Assembly: GCA_020445565.1 (NCBI GenBank)
Contig: JAGRGI010000065.1
Span: 1 to 54,561 of the forward strand
Source: Chromatiales bacterium
GTDB taxonomy: Bacteria > Pseudomonadota > Gammaproteobacteria > JAGRCI01
Length of the DNA stretch: 54,561 nucleotides
Reading direction: 5' to 3'
Below the pieces are notes generated by a model. That model was not told where the DNA came from. It ran no database searches and was given only the letters and a program-made list of their open reading frames with translations. Shown piece by piece: positions 51,457 through 54,561 of this stretch (position 1 is the first letter of the stretch; each line of letters opens with the position of its first letter). The position numbers were made by a program, and so were the translations under genes.

Positions 51457-51990
51457 TCAGGCTTCCAGATAGGTCGGCAGCGTCTCGCCCTTGTCGCGGG
51501 GCGCATTGGTCTTGGCCCCGCTGGCCAGACCGACGATACCCTGCTGCGCCCAGGCCCGCATACGGTCCATACCGGCAGCGTCTTCCTCCACGAAGGTGAT
51601 GGCGCCCGTGGGACACGCCTTGGCGCACCAGGGGTCGCCGCCGCAGAGATCGCACTTCACCACCTTGCCGCTATCGCGGTTGTAGTTCACCGTTCCGAAG
51701 GGACAGGCTATGGTGCATACCTTGCAGCCCACACAGGTCTCCTCGTGTACCAGCTTCGCGCCGGTGGCCTCGTCCAGGACGATGGCCTCCACCGGGCAGG
51801 CGTGCATACACCAGGCCTCGTCGCATTGGGTGCAGGTATAGGGCGCGAAGCGGCCCTCGTGATGAAAGGTGAAGACCTTGATGCGTGACTTGGCCGGCAC
51901 GAAAACGCCCTCGTTTTCGTAGGAACAGGCCATCTCACATTGCAGACAGCCGGTGCACTTCTCCGGCTCCAGGCGCAGGGCTCGATACAT
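51457..51990 (-). CDS. aorA: Four-cluster ferredoxin subunit of the aor operon
   Basis: A 177-residue HycB-type protein with four CxxCxxC...CP groups: CTGCLQCEMAC, CTQCDEAWCMHACP, CVGCKVCTIACP and CDLCGGDPWCAKACP. These suit four [4Fe-4S] clusters. It would carry electrons between the W site and the FAD subunit. First gene of the aor operon; it lies 13 bases before aorB. GGAGG precedes the ATG. Confidence 0.92.
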   Translation of the reverse strand: MYRALRLEPEKCTGCLQCEMACSYENEGVFVPAKSRIKVFTFHHEGRFAPYTCTQCDEAWCMHACPVEAIVLDEATGAKLVHEETCVGCKVCTIACPFGTVNYNRDSGKVVKCDLCGGDPWCAKACPTGAITFVEEDAAGMDRMRAWAQQGIVGLASGAKTNAPRDKGETLPTYLEA

Positions 51991-52313
51991 GCCAACATCC
52001 TCCAGGGTACCGTTCCGTGAGTCGGAACGTGCGTGGCGACCGGCTGATAGCGTCGGATCGAAAGCTGCCTTGCCTGTCGAATCACCGATGACTTACAGCA
52101 ATCCGGGCCAGGGGTTACCCCCAAGCACCGGATTTGGACGCCGATTCTGCTTATTGGATTATCGAGTAAGAATAGTCGCTGGACGGCAATATTGCCGGCT
52201 GCGGGGACAATTGACAGTCACACCGCTGAGTTCACTCCATCGTTCCCACGCCCCTTCACCACTACCGGTGTAATGCGGTTCACAAGGCGAACCACATCTA
52301 CCGCCGGTAGCGC
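51991..52313. promoter_or_regulatory. aor operon upstream region with palindromes
   Basis: The 323 bases hold a hairpin CGTTCCG-TGAGT-CGGAACG (52011-52029) in the presumed leader just before the aorA ribosome site. Further upstream is a perfect 14-base palindrome CGGCAATATTGCCG (52184-52197) that could be an operator. No clear -35/-10 pair and no ORF. Confidence 0.4.
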
Positions 52314-53837
52314 TCAGGGCATGAGGCTGCCCAGATTGGCGGGCTTGCCGTTAACCAGGATGTTTCCCTTGTCCAGTTGCAGCCGGGTACTCAACACACC
52401 TGCGTTCAGCACCACCCAGCCCCGGTCTATGAACTCCTTGATGCGCAAGGCCACATCCTGCTTCAGGAAGGATTCCACCTCGTCGTCCTTGAGGTCGATG
52501 ATACCCTGCGCCCTGGCCTGTTCTATGGCCGGACGACGTTGGGTGGCGACGATGGCACGAACTGTCTCTATCGGGGCTTTGGCTTCGAGATTTACCGTCA
52601 GAGCGGACAGCATCCCGGTCGGACTCGACATATCCATAGGCTGCCCGCCATCGAGCCTTGCCCAGGCATTGGCCTCCAGCTTGCCATCCGGCAGTGCCAG
52701 GTACAGTTCAGGAATGTCCACCTCCGGCGAGTGAGCCAGACTGGCCACCAGCAGTTGCTGAAACGCCTGTATGAACTGCGCCGCGGCCATCTCCGGCTCT
52801 GCCCCGGCACTGGCCTCGCTGATCTTCTGCAGGTTCAACAGGGCAGGCACATCCAGACCGCTCAAGGTCAGATCCACTGCCGCACCGACCTTCTCAGGCC
52901 CGCCGTAGGCCTGCGCCATCGCGGCAGGAATCTCGATCTCCTTGAACTGAAAACGGCTGCGAATCGCCACGTTGTCACCAGCGGGCAGCACCGAGGTCAA
53001 AAAACCCAAGCCGTTGAGGTTCAGGGGCTGGCCGCCGGTTTCCTCGTCAGCCGCCTGCAAACTGCCAAGGAAAAACTCGTAACTGCCCAGCCAAAGCCCG
53101 CTGTCGGCCAGTTCGAACTCCCCTTTCAGGCGCAGGTCTTGCAGCCGTGAGGTGTGGTTATCCGCAACCACTGACAGTAACGGCGCCTCCGCGTCCACAC
53201 TGCCCTTCTTCAGGCCCGACTCGAAGTGGACCTTGCCCTCCAAGCCCTTCCACTCCACGGTCTCTCCATCCTTTACAACCGGCTCCTGGAAGCCGGGAAT
53301 CAGTACATGACTGTCACCGGAACCGTCGTAATGGATTTCGGTATCCACCTGCAAGGCGACTTCACTACCGAATAACCGCAAGACCTCCTCGGACCCGCCG
53401 ATCCGCGCCTCGCTATGGATGGTTAAGGGCGGGCCATCCGGGCGTTTTGCAGACAGCGCCGCCTGCAGTTGCGTGCCGCCCTCCAGCAGGGTACGAATAT
53501 GGGCGACGATCGGCGGCAGAAACCATTCGCCATCGATCCAATTCATGGGAATCGGACCATGGGTGATGACATGGCGCAGCGTGAGCGTCTCGCCGCTGGC
53601 TGACTCGCCACCGTCGGCAGCGACCTTGACGGCCCTGGGAGCAATCTCAGTGGCGACGCTAGAGGTAAACCAGCCCCTTTGGTACTCGCTGGTACGCACC
53701 GAGACGGTGTCCAGGCTCGCGTTCAATTGCGAAACGCCGTCTTGAAAGCGTTGCTCCGCCTGAACACCCACCCAGTAGGGGGCGGCAAACAGACCGGCCA
53801 CCAGCGCAACGGCGCTGCGCACGAACATAGGCTTCAT
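52314..53837 (-). CDS. YdgA-family (DUF945) protein
   Basis: The start MKPMFVRSAVALVAGLFAAP at 53837 gives 507 residues with an uncleaved or cleaved N-terminal helix (about 5-22), then a long periplasmic part. The opening EQRFQDGVSQLNASLDTVSV and YQRGWFTS are typical of DUF945/YdgA, a family implicated in motility and biofilm phenotypes. The C-terminal region (400-507) ends in ILVNGKPANLGSLMP. It is separated from minE by 30 bases, so may share its transcript. Confidence 0.87.
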   Translation of the reverse strand: MKPMFVRSAVALVAGLFAAPYWVGVQAEQRFQDGVSQLNASLDTVSVRTSEYQRGWFTSSVATEIAPRAVKVAADGGESASGETLTLRHVITHGPIPMNWIDGEWFLPPIVAHIRTLLEGGTQLQAALSAKRPDGPPLTIHSEARIGGSEEVLRLFGSEVALQVDTEIHYDGSGDSHVLIPGFQEPVVKDGETVEWKGLEGKVHFESGLKKGSVDAEAPLLSVVADNHTSRLQDLRLKGEFELADSGLWLGSYEFFLGSLQAADEETGGQPLNLNGLGFLTSVLPAGDNVAIRSRFQFKEIEIPAAMAQAYGGPEKVGAAVDLTLSGLDVPALLNLQKISEASAGAEPEMAAAQFIQAFQQLLVASLAHSPEVDIPELYLALPDGKLEANAWARLDGGQPMDMSSPTGMLSALTVNLEAKAPIETVRAIVATQRRPAIEQARAQGIIDLKDDEVESFLKQDVALRIKEFIDRGWVVLNAGVLSTRLQLDKGNILVNGKPANLGSLMP

Positions 53838-53867
53838 GGAAGTTTCCTTGTCGTTCAGCTCAAACAA

Positions 53868-54146
53868 TCAGGCACTGGCGGATTGCTGTTCGGCACCGTC
53901 TGGCAGCACGACATTGAGTTCAAGAATTTCGCAGTTGTCTTCCCGGTCGAAATTGATGGTCACCGCATCCTGATCGACCGCCACGTACTTGCGGATTACC
54001 TCAAGGATCTCTTTTTCCATCAGTGGCAGATACGACGGACGATCTCTCTGGGTACGTTCGTGCGCGACGATGATCTGCAAGCGTTCCTTGGCGACACTGG
54101 CGGTGCAATTCTTACGCGATGCCCGGAACAGGTCGAATAAACCCAT
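53868..54146 (-). CDS. minE: Cell division topological factor MinE
   Basis: A 92-residue MinE. The membrane-targeting MGLFDLFRA opens the protein, followed by the MinD-activating segment AKERLQIIVAHERTQR and the C-terminal dimer domain. It confines division to midcell by stimulating MinD ATPase. It lies 4 bases after minD. Confidence 0.96.
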   Translation of the reverse strand: MGLFDLFRASRKNCTASVAKERLQIIVAHERTQRDRPSYLPLMEKEILEVIRKYVAVDQDAVTINFDREDNCEILELNVVLPDGAEQQSASA

Positions 54147-54150
54147 GGTT

Positions 54151-54561
54151 CTACCCTCCGAACAGGCGACCGAAGAAGCCCTTTTTGTTGACATCCAGGA
54201 ATCGATGGGGAAGATCGCGCCCCAGGAACCTGCCGACCGCATCCATATAGGCTTGTCCGGCGTCACTGTTCTGGTCCAGGATCACGGGCTGACCGGTATT
54301 GGATGCCTGCAACACCGCCTCGGATTCGGGGATCACACCCAGCACGGGGATCGACAAAATCTCCTGCACATCGCCGACACTCAGCATCTCTCCCCCCATG
54401 ACCCGCCCCGGCGAATAACGCGTCAGCAGCAGATGCTCCTTGATAGGATCGCGGCCATCTTCGGCGCGTTTGGACTTGCTCGCCAGTATGCCCAGAATGC
54501 GATCTGAATCGCGTACGGAAGACACTTCCGGGTTGGTGACGATGATGGCCTCGTCGGCAAA
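54151..54561 (-). CDS. minD: Septum site-determining ATPase MinD, C-terminal part (runs off the window)
   Basis: About 136 C-terminal codons are present, entering the window at FADEAIIVTNPEVSSVRDSD, a MinD-typical switch region. Later marks are SVGDVQEILSIPVLGVIPES and the membrane-targeting amphipathic helix KKGFFGRLFGG at the end. The Walker A part and minC lie beyond the window end. Confidence 0.95.
   Translation of the reverse strand, partial: FADEAIIVTNPEVSSVRDSDRILGILASKSKRAEDGRDPIKEHLLLTRYSPGRVMGGEMLSVGDVQEILSIPVLGVIPESEAVLQASNTGQPVILDQNSDAGQAYMDAVGRFLGRDLPHRFLDVNKKGFFGRLFGG

Noticed and set aside
1..54561. tRNA, rRNA, CRISPR or integrase-linked attachment sites
   Set aside because: No T-loop-like GGTTCRANTCC sequences in a cloverleaf context, no regularly spaced direct repeats, and no integrase or transposase motifs were found.

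Overview
The window looks like chromosomal DNA of a gammaproteobacterium, most likely a free-living, flagellated, respiratory and sulfur-metabolising lineage of the Chromatiales/Ectothiorhodospiraceae type. The evidence is a FNR with E. coli-like cysteine spacing and HTH, a System I cytochrome c maturation operon, a fliLMNOPQR-flhB flagellar operon, an LpoP/PBP1B pair, a PEP-CTERM/PrsT surface system, a persulfide dioxygenase and a tungsten-type aldehyde oxidoreductase operon. The genus is inference. I found no rRNA, tRNA, CRISPR array, insertion sequence or prophage, and gene density is high throughout.

Layout. 1-4.4 kb, minus strand: ccmABCDE and the 5' part of ccmF, preceded by a stand-alone cyclic-nucleotide-binding-domain protein, with a FNR-type box in front of ccmA. 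4.2-4.9 kb: a long hairpin, a REP-like palindrome and an ORF resembling the second half of a TIR domain, overlapping the flhB stop. 4.9-10.4 kb: fliLMNOPQR-flhB behind a good sigma-54 promoter candidate. 10.6-14.1 kb: mrcB-lpoP and a YajD-like HNH protein. 14.1-19.3 kb: an oxygen-related block (exported truncated hemoglobin, two DUF3034 outer-membrane-type paralogues, fnr, hemN) with FNR boxes and a shared TTGC-N6-GCAA palindrome upstream of both DUF3034 genes. 19.6-27.5 kb: ppc, iscA, iscR, dcd, a secreted pentapeptide-repeat protein, a host-attachment-family protein and a glycosyltransferase. 28-35 kb: prsT, a porin plus periplasmic binding-domain pair, a guanine-deaminase-like enzyme and a tail-anchored response regulator.

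35-41.4 kb: an NhaD-type transporter with a CBS protein, arsM, a half-size sulfur-oxygenase-reductase-like protein, a persulfide dioxygenase, and a cache-type sensor coupled to a small protein. 41.6-47 kb: two exported repeat/surface proteins and a PEP-CTERM protein with an atypical sorting tail. 47.8-52 kb: an aldehyde:ferredoxin-oxidoreductase-type operon (four-cluster ferredoxin, W enzyme, FAD protein, MoaD-like protein, small protein). 52.3-54.6 kb: a DUF945/YdgA protein, minE and partial minD.

The strongest candidate for something undescribed is the 153-residue protein at 38108-38569. It carries the Cys, His-x3-His and Glu pattern of the N-terminal half of sulfur oxygenase reductase in a protein half the usual length. 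It sits behind a near-consensus IscR type-1 site that resembles the one in front of iscR in this same window, and about 850 bp from a persulfide dioxygenase gene. Other leads are the shared DUF3034 operator, the exported hemoglobin, the membrane-tail-anchored response regulator and the half-TIR ORF coupled to flhB.
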